Source: Alphaproteobacteria bacterium | GTDB lineage: Bacteria > Pseudomonadota > Alphaproteobacteria > Caulobacterales > Parvularculaceae | Length of the DNA stretch: 43,731 bases | Direction of reading: 5' to 3' | Assembly (NCBI GenBank): GCA_030426465.1 | Contig: JAUHYK010000033.1 | Coordinates: 1 to 43,731, forward strand | Shown here: piece by piece, positions 1-7,658 of the stretch | Layout of the letters: every line of letters starts with the position of its first letter | How positions within the stretch are numbered: the first letter of the stretch is position 1 | Position numbers and translations under genes: made by a program | Notes under the pieces: generated by a model | Seen by the model: only the letters and a program-made list of their open reading frames with translations | What the model was told of the DNA's origin: nothing | The model's database searches: none

Positions 1-175
1 GTCCGGAGCGGGCCGGCGGATAAGGTGCGCTGACCTCCGTTACAGCTTTTGCCGCAGCAGCGGGGTTGATTAAGGCTGAGGCGGCGAATTGAGCGGCGAC
101 CGGGCTCATGGCCACGCCCTTGATCAGGTCTCTGCGCTCTATGACGGAGGGAGACTCAATCGGGTTCTTTTTCAT
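1..175 (-). CDS. N-terminus of a Tat-exported FAD oxidoreductase (partial, runs off the window)
   Basis: An open frame starts at an ATG on the minus strand (173-175) and runs off the left edge with 58 codons visible. It opens with a twin-arginine signal (ERRDLIKG followed by an Ala-rich hydrophobic stretch and AAAAKA), then reads YPPARSG. The same motif, YPPAKTG, follows the Tat signal of the FAD oxidoreductase at 1227-3221, where it continues into a GSHPGSFE motif found in spermidine-dehydrogenase-like proteins. I infer a paralogue of that gene, divergently oriented. The FAD domain lies outside the window, so the family call rests on the shared leader motif only. No strong ribosome binding site is visible. 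Confidence 0.6.
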   Translation of the reverse strand, partial: MKKNPIESPSVIERRDLIKGVAMSPVAAQFAASALINPAAAAKAVTEVSAPYPPARSG

Positions 176-518
176 AAGGAAACTACTTTTGTGGCGACTA
201 GAAGGAAAATTCCCAGCAAATGACGCGGCCTTCGCAAGCGGCGCCCTGCGCGGTGGTAAATGTCTTGTCCGTGAAGTCAAAAAGTGAGTGAAAACATAGA
301 GCCGAACAAGGTGATTTTTTCACGTCATTGGTGTTGAATTCTCACCATTTGGGCGAGCAGTTTTAATTGACGGAGAAAGAGTAAATACGCGACATTCTTC
401 TAAGGGAAAGCGGCTGCACAGGATCCTTGGCGTTCAATCGCTTGGCAGTGGGCGGATAAACGCAAAATTCGCCGCATGACGCCGCATGGTCTCGGCGCGA
501 GAAAACAGATTGGGGTTA
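176..518. other. Divergent intergenic region
   Basis: About 340 bases separate the minus-strand Tat oxidoreductase from the plus-strand lipocalin-like gene. Promoters for both must lie here. I see only a weak dyad around 328-350 (GGTG and CACC arms around a GAATTC) and a TTGACG at 367-372 without a convincing -10 box. No gene, terminator or RNA is supported. Confidence 0.3.
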
Positions 519-1064
519 ATGGTGATATCTAAAAAGTTGTCGCAGTTGGCGATGCTTTCATTTTCCTTGGTGGCATTTGCATCGTTTCCGAAAGTTTCCG
601 CTCAAGAAGTCCAACAGTCCTGCAGCGAGGATGAGAATTTCAGGCAACAGGATTTCACGCTTGGGCATTGGGATGTTTTTAGCGGAAAAGATAAAGTCGC
701 TGAAGTCCTGATGGAGCCAGTGCTTAAAGATTGCGCCATTTTTGAAACGTGGACGACTGTTGGGGGGCGCCCAGGCAATGGGCTCGGCCTTTTCACCTAT
801 TCGAGGCTGTTGGGAGATTGGGGATATTTTTGGGCCGCAGATACCGGATCCGCGACATCGTTCAGGGGGCACTCCCCTGAACCAGGTGAGATGTTGTTCA
901 TCACCTACAAGCCGGCGCCTGACGGGGCGCGTCATTTGCGGCATTGGACATTGTCACTGCAGCCAGATGGCGCTGTCCGTGAGTTATCTCGGCGGACCGA
1001 AGATCAGGGGAAATCGTGGGTTACCGAATATGACCTCATGTGGGTGAAGAAGCAGGGCGAATAA
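519..1064 (+). CDS. Secreted DUF1579-like (lipocalin-like) hypothetical protein
   Basis: A protein of about 181 residues with a signal peptide (MVISKKLSQL start, hydrophobic core, cleavage near VSAQ). The mature part begins with a DFTLGHWDV motif and then CAIFETWT, the pattern of the DUF1579-type lipocalin-like families, which share DFWxGxWDV and a later ENWT-like strand. The frame is open from 486, but the ATG at 519 puts the signal peptide at the N-terminus, so I prefer it. No catalytic residue can be named. It lies between the two Tat-exported FAD enzymes, so it may bind or handle a small hydrophobic compound in the periplasm; that role is inference. Confidence 0.6.
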   Translation: MVISKKLSQLAMLSFSLVAFASFPKVSAQEVQQSCSEDENFRQQDFTLGHWDVFSGKDKVAEVLMEPVLKDCAIFETWTTVGGRPGNGLGLFTYSRLLGDWGYFWAADTGSATSFRGHSPEPGEMLFITYKPAPDGARHLRHWTLSLQPDGAVRELSRRTEDQGKSWVTEYDLMWVKKQGE

Positions 1065-1226
1065 GAACAGGCAGCAAGTTAAGGGGAAGGGGAGCGTTGG
1101 GTATGGGCGAGGTGCGCGCCTGCTGCGGCATGCCCTGCGCTCAGTGTAGTAGCGAAAGCCAAGCTATGGGAGCGGTAAGGTTACGCCGCCAAGGCTATCC
1201 AGTAAAAAGCGGGATATCAAAGAATA

Positions 1227-3221
1227 ATGGGAAATAAAGGTTACGAGGATTCGAGGCGGGACGCGTCTGATCGGGCGCTAGGAATGTTTACGAACATATC
1301 GCGCCGAGACGTTGTTGTCGGCGGCGCAGCTGCCGGTGTTGTTGCATCAGGCGCGCCAAGCTTCAGTCAAGCGGCTGTCAGCGCCGGTGAGCAATCGGCA
1401 AGCTTGTATCCTCCTGCAAAAACCGGGATGCGCGGCAGTCATCCCGGGTCATTTGAGCAGGCGCACTTGCTCCGCGACGGCTCTTTAGAGTTGGGGGCGG
1501 CCCGTTCAACCGGCGAGACTTACGACTGCGTTATAGTGGGCGGTGGGCTGAGCGGACTTGCCGCAGCGCATTTCTTCCTCAAACGGGCCGGCGCTGATGC
1601 GCGTGTGTTGATTCTGGAAAATCACGATGATTTTGGCGGTCATGCAAAGCGGAATGAATTTACTGTTGATGGCAGGAAGGTGGTTCTTAACGGCGGTACA
1701 CTGAATATCGAATCGCCGCAGCGATACAACCGCTGGGCGCGTCAGATTCTAGATGACATCGGGATAGACATATCCCGTTTTGAAAAGGCGAATGCCGACA
1801 CTTCAGGGCTATATAAATCTTATGGACTGACGGGCGGTTTTTTTCTCGACAAGGAATCATGGGGTAATGATAAGCTTGTCGTAAGCGGAAAAGGCGGATA
1901 CGGATTTTCTGAAGACCTCATAGCATCCATTCCATTTTCCGACAAAGCACGCCAGGACGCGGTGCGATTATTTTCCGCCAAGCAGCCAGATTACTTGGCG
2001 GGCATGTCGCTTGCGGAAAAGAAACAGTATCTCGCAACAACTTCTTATCGTGACTATTTAATCGGGAAGGTCGGCGTAGACGAACAGGTTGTTTGGTTTT
2101 TACAGTCGATGGGGTGGGGGAGTTTTTGCGTCGGCGCGGACGCCACCCCCGCTTTCTTCGCATGGATGGACGGATATCCTGGTTTCTCAAGCCTTCATCT
2201 CGGTGAAGCGCCGAAAGACCTGCTTGCAGATTTGCCAGGCGGGCAGCATGGGCGCCAGCAAATAGACTACAAGGCCATACATTTCCCTGATGGCAATGCA
2301 ACACTGGCGCGTTTGTTGGTCAATGGCCTGATCCCGGACGCTGTTGAGGGCGACAGTCAGGAGGATATGGGGCTTGCGCTTGTCGACTACGGAAAACTCG
2401 ATCGGAAGAATCAGCCAGCGCGCATAAGGTTGAGCAGCATCGTGGTCAATGTGCGCCATGACGGGGATCCGGAGAGGGCGTCTGAGGCAGTCGTCAGTTA
2501 TATCAAAAACCAAAAACTACAATCGGTTCGAGCAAAATCCGTTATATTGGCTTGTTGGCACGCGGTGATACCACACATAGCGCCCGAGCTGCCTCAGGAA
2601 CAAGGCGAAGCGCTGGCTTACGCAATCAAAGCGCCTCTCGTCTATACGAATGTCGCTCTCCGCAATTGGCGAGCATTCGAAAAGCTCGGAATCGCTCGTA
2701 TTGAATCGCCGTCGATGTTTCATCAAAGCGTCTCGTTGGCAGAATCCGTTGATCTCGGCGACTTGCGACATTCGCGAAGCCCGGATCAACCAGTGGCCGT
2801 ACAGCTTATAAAATACGCGAATGAGCCAGGCCTTCCGAAGAGAGACCAGCATCGAATCGGTCGCGCGAAATTGCTTGCGACGAGTTTTGAGACCTTTGAG
2901 CGGGAAACGCGAAGCCAGCTAGCACGCATATTGTCGGCTGGCGGATTTGATCCTGCACGTGATATCGCTGGCATTACCGTCAACCGTTGGCCTCACGGCT
3001 ATGCATATACTTATAATAGTTTGCAGGATCCGCTGGAATGGGTTTTTACATCGAGTTCGGGTCGGCCTTGCGTGAAAGCGCGCAAGCCGTATGGCCTAAT
3101 CGCAATCGCGAATTCGGACGCGGCGGCGAGTCCTCACACCGACGCAGCGTTTGGGGAGGCCCACAGAGCCGTGAATGAGGTATTGGAGCGATTAACTTAT
3201 CCATTCCTTGATAGAACCTAG
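1227..3221 (+). CDS. Tat-exported FAD/NAD(P)-binding oxidoreductase, spermidine dehydrogenase-like
   Basis: A 664-residue flavoprotein. A twin-arginine signal (SRRDVVVGG, residues 25-33, then a hydrophobic core to about residue 50) sends it folded to the periplasm. YPPAKTGMRGSHPGSFE follows at 61-77, a stretch I associate with spermidine-dehydrogenase-like proteins. The dinucleotide-binding fold is clear: CVIVGGGLSGLAAA at 101-114, ending in a Glu at 131 (LILENHD) that would bind the FAD ribose. Spermidine dehydrogenases oxidise polyamines and pass electrons to a respiratory acceptor. Substrate here is unproven, but the amine dehydrogenase operon immediately downstream supports an amine. ATG 1284 (residue 20) is an alternative start nearer the RR motif. 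Confidence 0.75.
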   Translation: MGNKGYEDSRRDASDRALGMFTNISRRDVVVGGAAAGVVASGAPSFSQAAVSAGEQSASLYPPAKTGMRGSHPGSFEQAHLLRDGSLELGAARSTGETYDCVIVGGGLSGLAAAHFFLKRAGADARVLILENHDDFGGHAKRNEFTVDGRKVVLNGGTLNIESPQRYNRWARQILDDIGIDISRFEKANADTSGLYKSYGLTGGFFLDKESWGNDKLVVSGKGGYGFSEDLIASIPFSDKARQDAVRLFSAKQPDYLAGMSLAEKKQYLATTSYRDYLIGKVGVDEQVVWFLQSMGWGSFCVGADATPAFFAWMDGYPGFSSLHLGEAPKDLLADLPGGQHGRQQIDYKAIHFPDGNATLARLLVNGLIPDAVEGDSQEDMGLALVDYGKLDRKNQPARIRLSSIVVNVRHDGDPERASEAVVSYIKNQKLQSVRAKSVILACWHAVIPHIAPELPQEQGEALAYAIKAPLVYTNVALRNWRAFEKLGIARIESPSMFHQSVSLAESVDLGDLRHSRSPDQPVAVQLIKYANEPGLPKRDQHRIGRAKLLATSFETFERETRSQLARILSAGGFDPARDIAGITVNRWPHGYAYTYNSLQDPLEWVFTSSSGRPCVKARKPYGLIAIANSDAAASPHTDAAFGEAHRAVNEVLERLTYPFLDRT

Positions 3222-3246
3222 AGCGCCATAGGCTTAGCATCTTGGT

Positions 3247-3252
3247 TATAAT
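3247..3252 (+). promoter_or_regulatory. Candidate -10 box for the amine dehydrogenase operon
   Basis: A perfect TATAAT sits about 110 bases upstream of the heavy-chain ATG, just after the preceding gene. No good -35 hexamer lies 16-18 bases upstream, so an activator (for example the downstream LysR protein) may be needed if this is used. Confidence 0.3.
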
Positions 3253-3322
3253 GGATTTTGCACTGCCATTTCTGCTATGAAGTCCAAGTTGCACTGTCCC
3301 ATCCAGAGTAAATTTTAGCGAC

Positions 3323-3346
3323 CGGTCTCCAAACGGGTGGAGACTG
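3323..3346 (+). other. Leader stem-loop before the heavy-chain gene
   Basis: GTCTCC (3325-3330) pairs with GGAGAC (3339-3344). A G.T and a C-G pair extend the stem to 8 bp around an 8-base loop. It ends a few bases before the AAAGGATA ribosome binding region of the next gene. There is no U-tract, so it is not a terminator. It may stabilise the mRNA or affect translation. Confidence 0.35.
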
Positions 3347-3361
3347 AAAGGGAAAAGGATA

Positions 3362-4753
3362 ATGCGTAAAAAAATTGAGGCCTGGAAAAGTCCTGCGAGA
3401 AATGAAGCAATTAGGCTTCTGCAATTAAAGAGGGCGGTTCTGGCCGGCTTGGCGCTTTGTTCCTATGCTACAGTAAGTAACTGCTCTCCGAAGGACGAAG
3501 AGTCGGCGAAGGGCGGCCAGGAGCAACCGAAATCTACCGAAATGTCGACTGCGCAACTTGAGCCGAGCCTCTCAGGTTCCTCAGATTCTGTTGCTCAGCG
3601 CGTAGCTGTAACGGATGGCGCAGGCCAAGAAGGAGCGTCAGGGAGGGAATTGCCTCCTGTGTTGCCGATTGAAGAGAGTGATGTGATTGTGCTTCCACCG
3701 GCCGGGCCCCATCGCGTCTTAATTCACAGCGGATTTTCAGGCACTGGCGCCACGATTATCGATGGCGACGACGAGGGGCTGAAGACCATAGGCACAGTGC
3801 CAACAGGCAACGGTGTCTTCGCTATGTCCGACGATGGCGGAAAGATTTACGTTGCGGAAACCTATTGGACGCGAGGCAATAGAGGCGATCGCGATGACCT
3901 GCTATCCATCTATGACGGTCAAACTCTTAACCTGACAAAGGAAATAGACGTTCCCGGCCGATTGCTGGTCGCGCCGAAACTGCACCTTCTTTCGCTGAGC
4001 AGCGATGGTGCTCTTGCCTACATCTATGATTTCTCACCGGCTTCATCAGTGCATGTGGTTGACCTTAAGACGTCAGAGGTGAAGACATCCATCGATATAC
4101 CAGGTTGCGCAATTGCTGCGTCCGTTGGGAAGAAAAGTTTTGCGTCACTTTGCGGCGACGGCACGATTGGTTTTACGACCCTGGGGGCCGGCGAAACGCC
4201 GGAAATGATCTATACTGACCCTCTTTTTGACGCCGATCTCGATCCGATTTTCGAAAACAGTGTTGTAAACAGCGATACCGGCGAAGCTTGGTTCCTTTCG
4301 TATAGCGGCAGTATCTATCCCGTCTCCTTCGGAAGTGGTGTTTCACTTGGAGAAAAATGGTCTATCACGCAAGCCGCCGGTATGGGGAAGACCGGGGTTG
4401 GCGTTCAGGAACTGGCTTGGCGTCCTGGCGGTCGTTATTTGATGACAATGCATTATGCGACAAACCGCATATTTGTTCTTATGCATCGTGGTACTCATTG
4501 GACGCATAAGGAGCCCGGAGAGGAGATCTGGGTTCTGGATGCTGAAGCCAAAACGCTGGTGCGGCGAATCCCGCTGGACGGGCCGGCATCCAGTATTACA
4601 GTGACGCAGGACGCTGATCCGGTTTTATTTGTTGCTGGCGGCGGATTTGGCGGCGGCGGTGGGTATCTGGCAGCGGTTAGCCCGGAAACAGGCAAGGTGT
4701 TGCGCAAGCGCCAGCTGGAGGGTGGCGGCATGATTTTGGTCCCCGAGCTATGA
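3362..4753 (+). CDS. mauB: Amine dehydrogenase heavy (large) subunit, MauB/AauB type
   Basis: A 463-residue periplasmic beta-propeller subunit. An N-terminal hydrophobic stretch (about residues 25-37) is followed by a charged linker to about residue 100. The propeller then begins with the family pattern of DVIVLPP, HRVLIHSGF and the IYVAETYWTRG strand; later GNRGDRDDLLSIYD and a Gly-rich C-terminal blade are typical of methylamine and aromatic amine dehydrogenase large chains. In those enzymes two heavy and two light chains form the tetramer, and this subunit frames the substrate channel. It is the first gene of a tight operon: its TGA overlaps the ATG of mauE by 4 bases. The order B-E-D-A matches the aau cluster, so aauB may be the better name. 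Confidence 0.88.
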   Translation: MRKKIEAWKSPARNEAIRLLQLKRAVLAGLALCSYATVSNCSPKDEESAKGGQEQPKSTEMSTAQLEPSLSGSSDSVAQRVAVTDGAGQEGASGRELPPVLPIEESDVIVLPPAGPHRVLIHSGFSGTGATIIDGDDEGLKTIGTVPTGNGVFAMSDDGGKIYVAETYWTRGNRGDRDDLLSIYDGQTLNLTKEIDVPGRLLVAPKLHLLSLSSDGALAYIYDFSPASSVHVVDLKTSEVKTSIDIPGCAIAASVGKKSFASLCGDGTIGFTTLGAGETPEMIYTDPLFDADLDPIFENSVVNSDTGEAWFLSYSGSIYPVSFGSGVSLGEKWSITQAAGMGKTGVGVQELAWRPGGRYLMTMHYATNRIFVLMHRGTHWTHKEPGEEIWVLDAEAKTLVRRIPLDGPASSITVTQDADPVLFVAGGGFGGGGGYLAAVSPETGKVLRKRQLEGGGMILVPEL

Positions 4754-5310
4754 TGTTGGATACGCTTTCAGCTGCGTCGCCGATAATTGTCGTCGCCTCG
4801 CGGACGTTCGGCGCGCTGCTTTTCATTCTGGCGTTAGCCGGCAAGCTTCGCGCTGTCGAGGAATTTATAGGAGTAGTCTCAAATTATCGTATTGTGCCGG
4901 AATTTATGGTGCGGCCGTTGTCATTTGGTGTAATGGCGCTGGAGGGACTGATTGCCCTTTCACTCGTGAGCGGCTTTTTTTGGGAGTTGGGAATCGCGAC
5001 AGGAAGTCTGTTGTTGCTGATTTTCGCACTTGTTATCGCCACGAACATCTTCCGCGGCAATACAAACATAGATTGTGGATGTTTTAGGGGCGCTGGGGGC
5101 GCGCGATTAACCTACGCCCTGGTCGTGCGAAATGTATTTATGGCGGCGTTCTTGTCTTTAGCGCTGAATGGGACTTCGGCCAAACTCGACACATTTTCAG
5201 TTTTAAACGGAGTTATGGGCGGAGCGGCCTTCTTGGTGCTATGCTTAGCGTTTACGTTGATTGTCGAGTTGCGCGAGAGAACCGTCCAGCTCAATCGGAG
5301 ATTTTCGTGA
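4750..5310 (+). CDS. mauE: MauE/AauE-type membrane protein for amine dehydrogenase maturation
   Basis: A 186-residue inner-membrane protein of the MauE/DoxX-like type with four to five hydrophobic segments: about 10-28, 52-72, 75-95, 120-138 and 150-172. A conserved-looking INIDCGCFRG-type cysteine pair (NIDCGCFRG) sits between segments, as in MauE proteins. MauE and MauD are needed for export and disulphide formation of the light chain; mau mutants lacking them lose the light subunit. It overlaps the heavy-chain stop codon by 4 bases (ATGA) and ends where mauD starts, so translation is probably coupled. Confidence 0.85.
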   Translation: MMLDTLSAASPIIVVASRTFGALLFILALAGKLRAVEEFIGVVSNYRIVPEFMVRPLSFGVMALEGLIALSLVSGFFWELGIATGSLLLLIFALVIATNIFRGNTNIDCGCFRGAGGARLTYALVVRNVFMAAFLSLALNGTSAKLDTFSVLNGVMGGAAFLVLCLAFTLIVELRERTVQLNRRFS

Positions 5311-5936
5311 TGCTGATGGTCTCTCAGTTATTCCTTTGGGTCGCCGTGGTGCTCCTTGGGTTGGCCGTGTTCGCTTTGGCGCGTCAGGTAGGAGTTTTGC
5401 ATGAACGGATTGCACCGGTGGGTGCCTTGAGGCTGGGGCAGGACATAAAAGTTGGCGCACCAGCCCCGATTGTTTCCACGCATGCTTTGAATGGTGAAGG
5501 GTTAACCGTTGGGGGCAGTCTCCCAAACAACAAAAAGACTCAACTGCTATTTTTCGTGTCGCCTACATGTCCTGTGTGCAAACAGCTACTTCCCACGCTT
5601 ATGAGGTTTGTACGAGACGAGAGCCTTGATCTTGTTGTTGTTGGCGACGGGGAGATTTCAGCCCAACGCAAACTGGCGAGTGATCATGCAATCCCAGAAG
5701 GCCGTTTTGTAAATGGCCCGGAAGTCGGTCAAGCCTTCAGCGTGGGCAAGCTTCCCTATGCCGTAATCATAGGACCTGCTGGCACGATCCTGGCGCATGG
5801 TCTGGTGAACACTCGGGAGCACCTCGAAAGTCTCGTGACAGCGCAGGGCAGCCAATATGAAACAGTGCAGGAATACTTAGCCGCTCGGTCGAAATCCGAC
5901 ACTAGAGAAAAAAAGGAGATGAGCGCCCATGGGTGA
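5310..5936 (+). CDS. mauD: MauD/AauD-type thioredoxin-like protein for light-chain disulphides
   Basis: A membrane-anchored thioredoxin-like protein of about 208 residues. One N-terminal membrane helix (residues 4-22) is followed by a periplasmic thioredoxin fold with the active-site motif SPTCPVCKQLLP. The frame is open further upstream, but the ATG at 5310 shares its A with the mauE stop (TGATG) and follows CGGAG at 5296-5300. A GTG at 5307 is the alternative. MauD is required to form the many disulphides of the small subunit in methylamine dehydrogenase. It overlaps the light-chain start by 8 bases. Confidence 0.87.
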   Translation: MLMVSQLFLWVAVVLLGLAVFALARQVGVLHERIAPVGALRLGQDIKVGAPAPIVSTHALNGEGLTVGGSLPNNKKTQLLFFVSPTCPVCKQLLPTLMRFVRDESLDLVVVGDGEISAQRKLASDHAIPEGRFVNGPEVGQAFSVGKLPYAVIIGPAGTILAHGLVNTREHLESLVTAQGSQYETVQEYLAARSKSDTREKKEMSAHG

Positions 5937-6468
5937 GTTTACCCCCGATAGTCTTGCGGAGAAATTTGTCCGCAATGTCGCCCGCCGAAGTTCCAGACGA
6001 GGGTTTCTATCCAGGGTAGGGAGCGCGTTGGTTGCGGCGCCATTCTTTCCCTTGCTACCTGTAGCGAGAGCGTCGACGTCCAATAAATTGACAGATTTTG
6101 AGCGAAACGCACAAACGTCTGATCCGAATAGATGTGATTATTGGCGGCACTGTGCAATTGACGGCATTTTATGCGGTTGTTGTGGCGGCGGCGTTCATAG
6201 TTGCCCCCCAGGTTCGACGCCATCGCCAACGGCTTGGGTGGGAACCTGCTTAAATCCCGACGATGGACGAAGCTACCTCATTGCCTATCGCGACTGCTGC
6301 GGTATGGGGCCGTGCGCCGCAAGCGGTGAGGATTGCTTTTGCGACGGCACGGATCGTGAATTGCCGATCTATCGGCCCCAGTCGAACAATCAGATCATCT
6401 GGTGTTTTGGAGATTCCTCGATGGAGTATCATTGCTCAACAGCCGCGCTGGTTGGATTAGCGGAGTAG
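5929..6468 (+). CDS. mauA: Methylamine/aromatic amine dehydrogenase light chain with TTQ cofactor tryptophans
   Basis: A 179-residue catalytic subunit. The Tat leader (SSRRGFLSRVGS, residues 21-32, hydrophobic to about 49) is the usual one for this family. The core is very close to known light chains: CDYWRHCAIDG, SCPPG, AWVGTC, YLIAYRDCCG and IIWCFG motifs. Trp103 and Trp158 are the residues expected to cross-link into tryptophan tryptophylquinone, and Asp122 in YRDCCG matches the catalytic Asp. The mature part has 14 cysteines, two more (85 and 129) than the 12 I recall in Paracoccus methylamine dehydrogenase. A strong AAGGAG precedes the start. The reaction is R-CH2-NH2 to aldehyde plus ammonia, with electrons passed to a copper protein or cytochrome. 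Confidence 0.93.
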   Translation: MGEFTPDSLAEKFVRNVARRSSRRGFLSRVGSALVAAPFFPLLPVARASTSNKLTDFERNAQTSDPNRCDYWRHCAIDGILCGCCGGGVHSCPPGSTPSPTAWVGTCLNPDDGRSYLIAYRDCCGMGPCAASGEDCFCDGTDRELPIYRPQSNNQIIWCFGDSSMEYHCSTAALVGLAE

Positions 6469-6472
6469 CGGC

Positions 6473-6979
6473 GTGCTGAGTGACCGGCTGTCAGCGACTG
6501 CGGCGATCTTTTCCGTCCTGATTTTGGTTTCCGTCATGGTCCGCGCAGCTGCGGCGCTTGAATCTGGCGTCGCGCCGAGACTATCGCCAGGGCAAATTCA
6601 TTACACAGAGGGTTGTGGCGGATGTCATGGCCTGCTGGGGAGATCGTCGAGAAAAGATGTACCCCAGATTGAAGGTGAAGTTGGCTACTATCTATGCACC
6701 CAAGAGGGCCGCGAATATATAGTTCAACTTCCCAATGTCGCCTTTGCCAACATGAATGATGTCGAGCTTGCTCAAGCAATGAATTTCACTGTGTTTTCTC
6801 TTGGTGGTGCAAGTGTGCCTGCGGGTGCGAAAACCTTTACTCCGGATGAGGTCGGCCGACTGCGACAGTTTCCGCTGAAGAGCCGCGATCTCGTGCGGAT
6901 GCGTGCGGAGATTCTTGGTCGGGCGATTACAGCATGCAATGAGATGGCGGAAACGCAAGCTTTCGAGGGTGAGTTTTAA
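6473..6979 (+). CDS. Periplasmic single-haem cytochrome c of the amine dehydrogenase operon
   Basis: A 168-residue c-type cytochrome starting at a GTG four bases after the light-chain stop. A signal peptide (hydrophobic 8-28, AAALES cleavage region) is followed by one haem site, CGGCH at 48-52. No second CxxCH is present, so this is not the dihaem maturation enzyme MauG. In the Alcaligenes faecalis aau cluster the gene directly after aauA also encodes a small single-haem cytochrome (orf-2), and this gene holds that position. It probably accepts electrons from the dehydrogenase or helps in its maturation; which one is not known. Confidence 0.8.
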   Translation: MLSDRLSATAAIFSVLILVSVMVRAAAALESGVAPRLSPGQIHYTEGCGGCHGLLGRSSRKDVPQIEGEVGYYLCTQEGREYIVQLPNVAFANMNDVELAQAMNFTVFSLGGASVPAGAKTFTPDEVGRLRQFPLKSRDLVRMRAEILGRAITACNEMAETQAFEGEF

Positions 6980-7058
6980 GTTAACCGAAAGGTGATTGCT
7001 CATTCGAGGGCCGTTTAACAGGTATTGTTTGAGTTGTCGTTGTGAAAAGGGAGACCAC

Positions 7059-7463
7059 ATGAAAGATAAATTGGTGGCGGCTGCGATATTTTCAGCGGGT
7101 TTACTGACGGTGGGCGCCTGCGCTGAAGAAGCGAAGGGCCCCGAAGGAGTGGTGGGGTCGCCGGAAGCCGGAGAAAAACAATTTCGACAAAAATGCATGA
7201 TGTGCCACACCGTAACGGATGGCGGAAAGAGTATCGTCGCCCCTAATCTCTATGGACTGATGGGAAGGGATAGCGGTGCGGATCCGAATTTTCGCTATTC
7301 AAGCGCCTTGGCCGGGGCGGGAATTCAGTGGACGCCGCAATCACTAGACGAGTTTCTCAAGGCGCCGAACACGGTTGTTCCCGGCACGCGCATGGTGACC
7401 CCGGTTCCAAATGATCAACAGCGTTCAGACATTATCGCGTATTTGGCGTCGCTTCATGAATAG
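7059..7463 (+). CDS. Class I cytochrome c, probable lipoprotein
   Basis: A 134-residue cytochrome starting at ATG 7059, which follows AAGGGAGACC. An N-terminal signal ends in VGAC (Cys21), a plausible lipobox, so the protein may be tethered to a membrane. The haem site is CMMCH at 46-50 and the likely axial Met is 112 in PGTRM. The fold is the cytochrome c2/c550 type common in alphaproteobacteria. It follows the other cytochrome after 79 bases and is the last gene before a strong stem-loop. It is a good candidate electron carrier from the amine dehydrogenase to the terminal oxidase, since no amicyanin or azurin gene is present here. Confidence 0.85.
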   Translation: MKDKLVAAAIFSAGLLTVGACAEEAKGPEGVVGSPEAGEKQFRQKCMMCHTVTDGGKSIVAPNLYGLMGRDSGADPNFRYSSALAGAGIQWTPQSLDEFLKAPNTVVPGTRMVTPVPNDQQRSDIIAYLASLHE

Positions 7464-7468
7464 CATAG

Positions 7469-7503
7469 CTCCCAATGGCGGGCTTAGGAGGCGCCACTGG
7501 GAG
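7469..7503 (+). terminator. Strong stem-loop after the amine dehydrogenase operon
   Basis: CTCCCA (7469-7474) pairs with TGGGAG (7498-7503), and TGGCG (7476-7480) with CGCCA (7492-7496). This gives 11 pairs, one A.C mismatch and an 11-base loop. It starts 6 bases after the stop codon of the last cytochrome. No run of T follows, so it may be a Rho-dependent end or an mRNA 3' stabiliser. Confidence 0.5.
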
Positions 7504-7658
7504 TGCACACAGCAGGCTGGTGACGCCGGCGGCGACCTTTAACAGGACATTCAGTGACTTGAGCGCCTGCATAAAATGACATTTTCTTGACAACCGGCTT
7601 CCCTCAGGGTCAAATAAACTGTTGATAATTTTAGCATTTGGCTTGGAAGCGTATTGGA

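Noticed and set aside
1040-1237. Small plus-strand frame between the lipocalin-like gene and the FAD oxidoreductase
   Set aside because: It overlaps both neighbours, has no signal, motif or ribosome binding site, and its composition is not protein-like.
6473-7463. Either cytochrome as a MauG homologue
   Set aside because: MauG needs two CxxCH haem sites and a longer chain; each protein here has one site and fewer than 170 residues.
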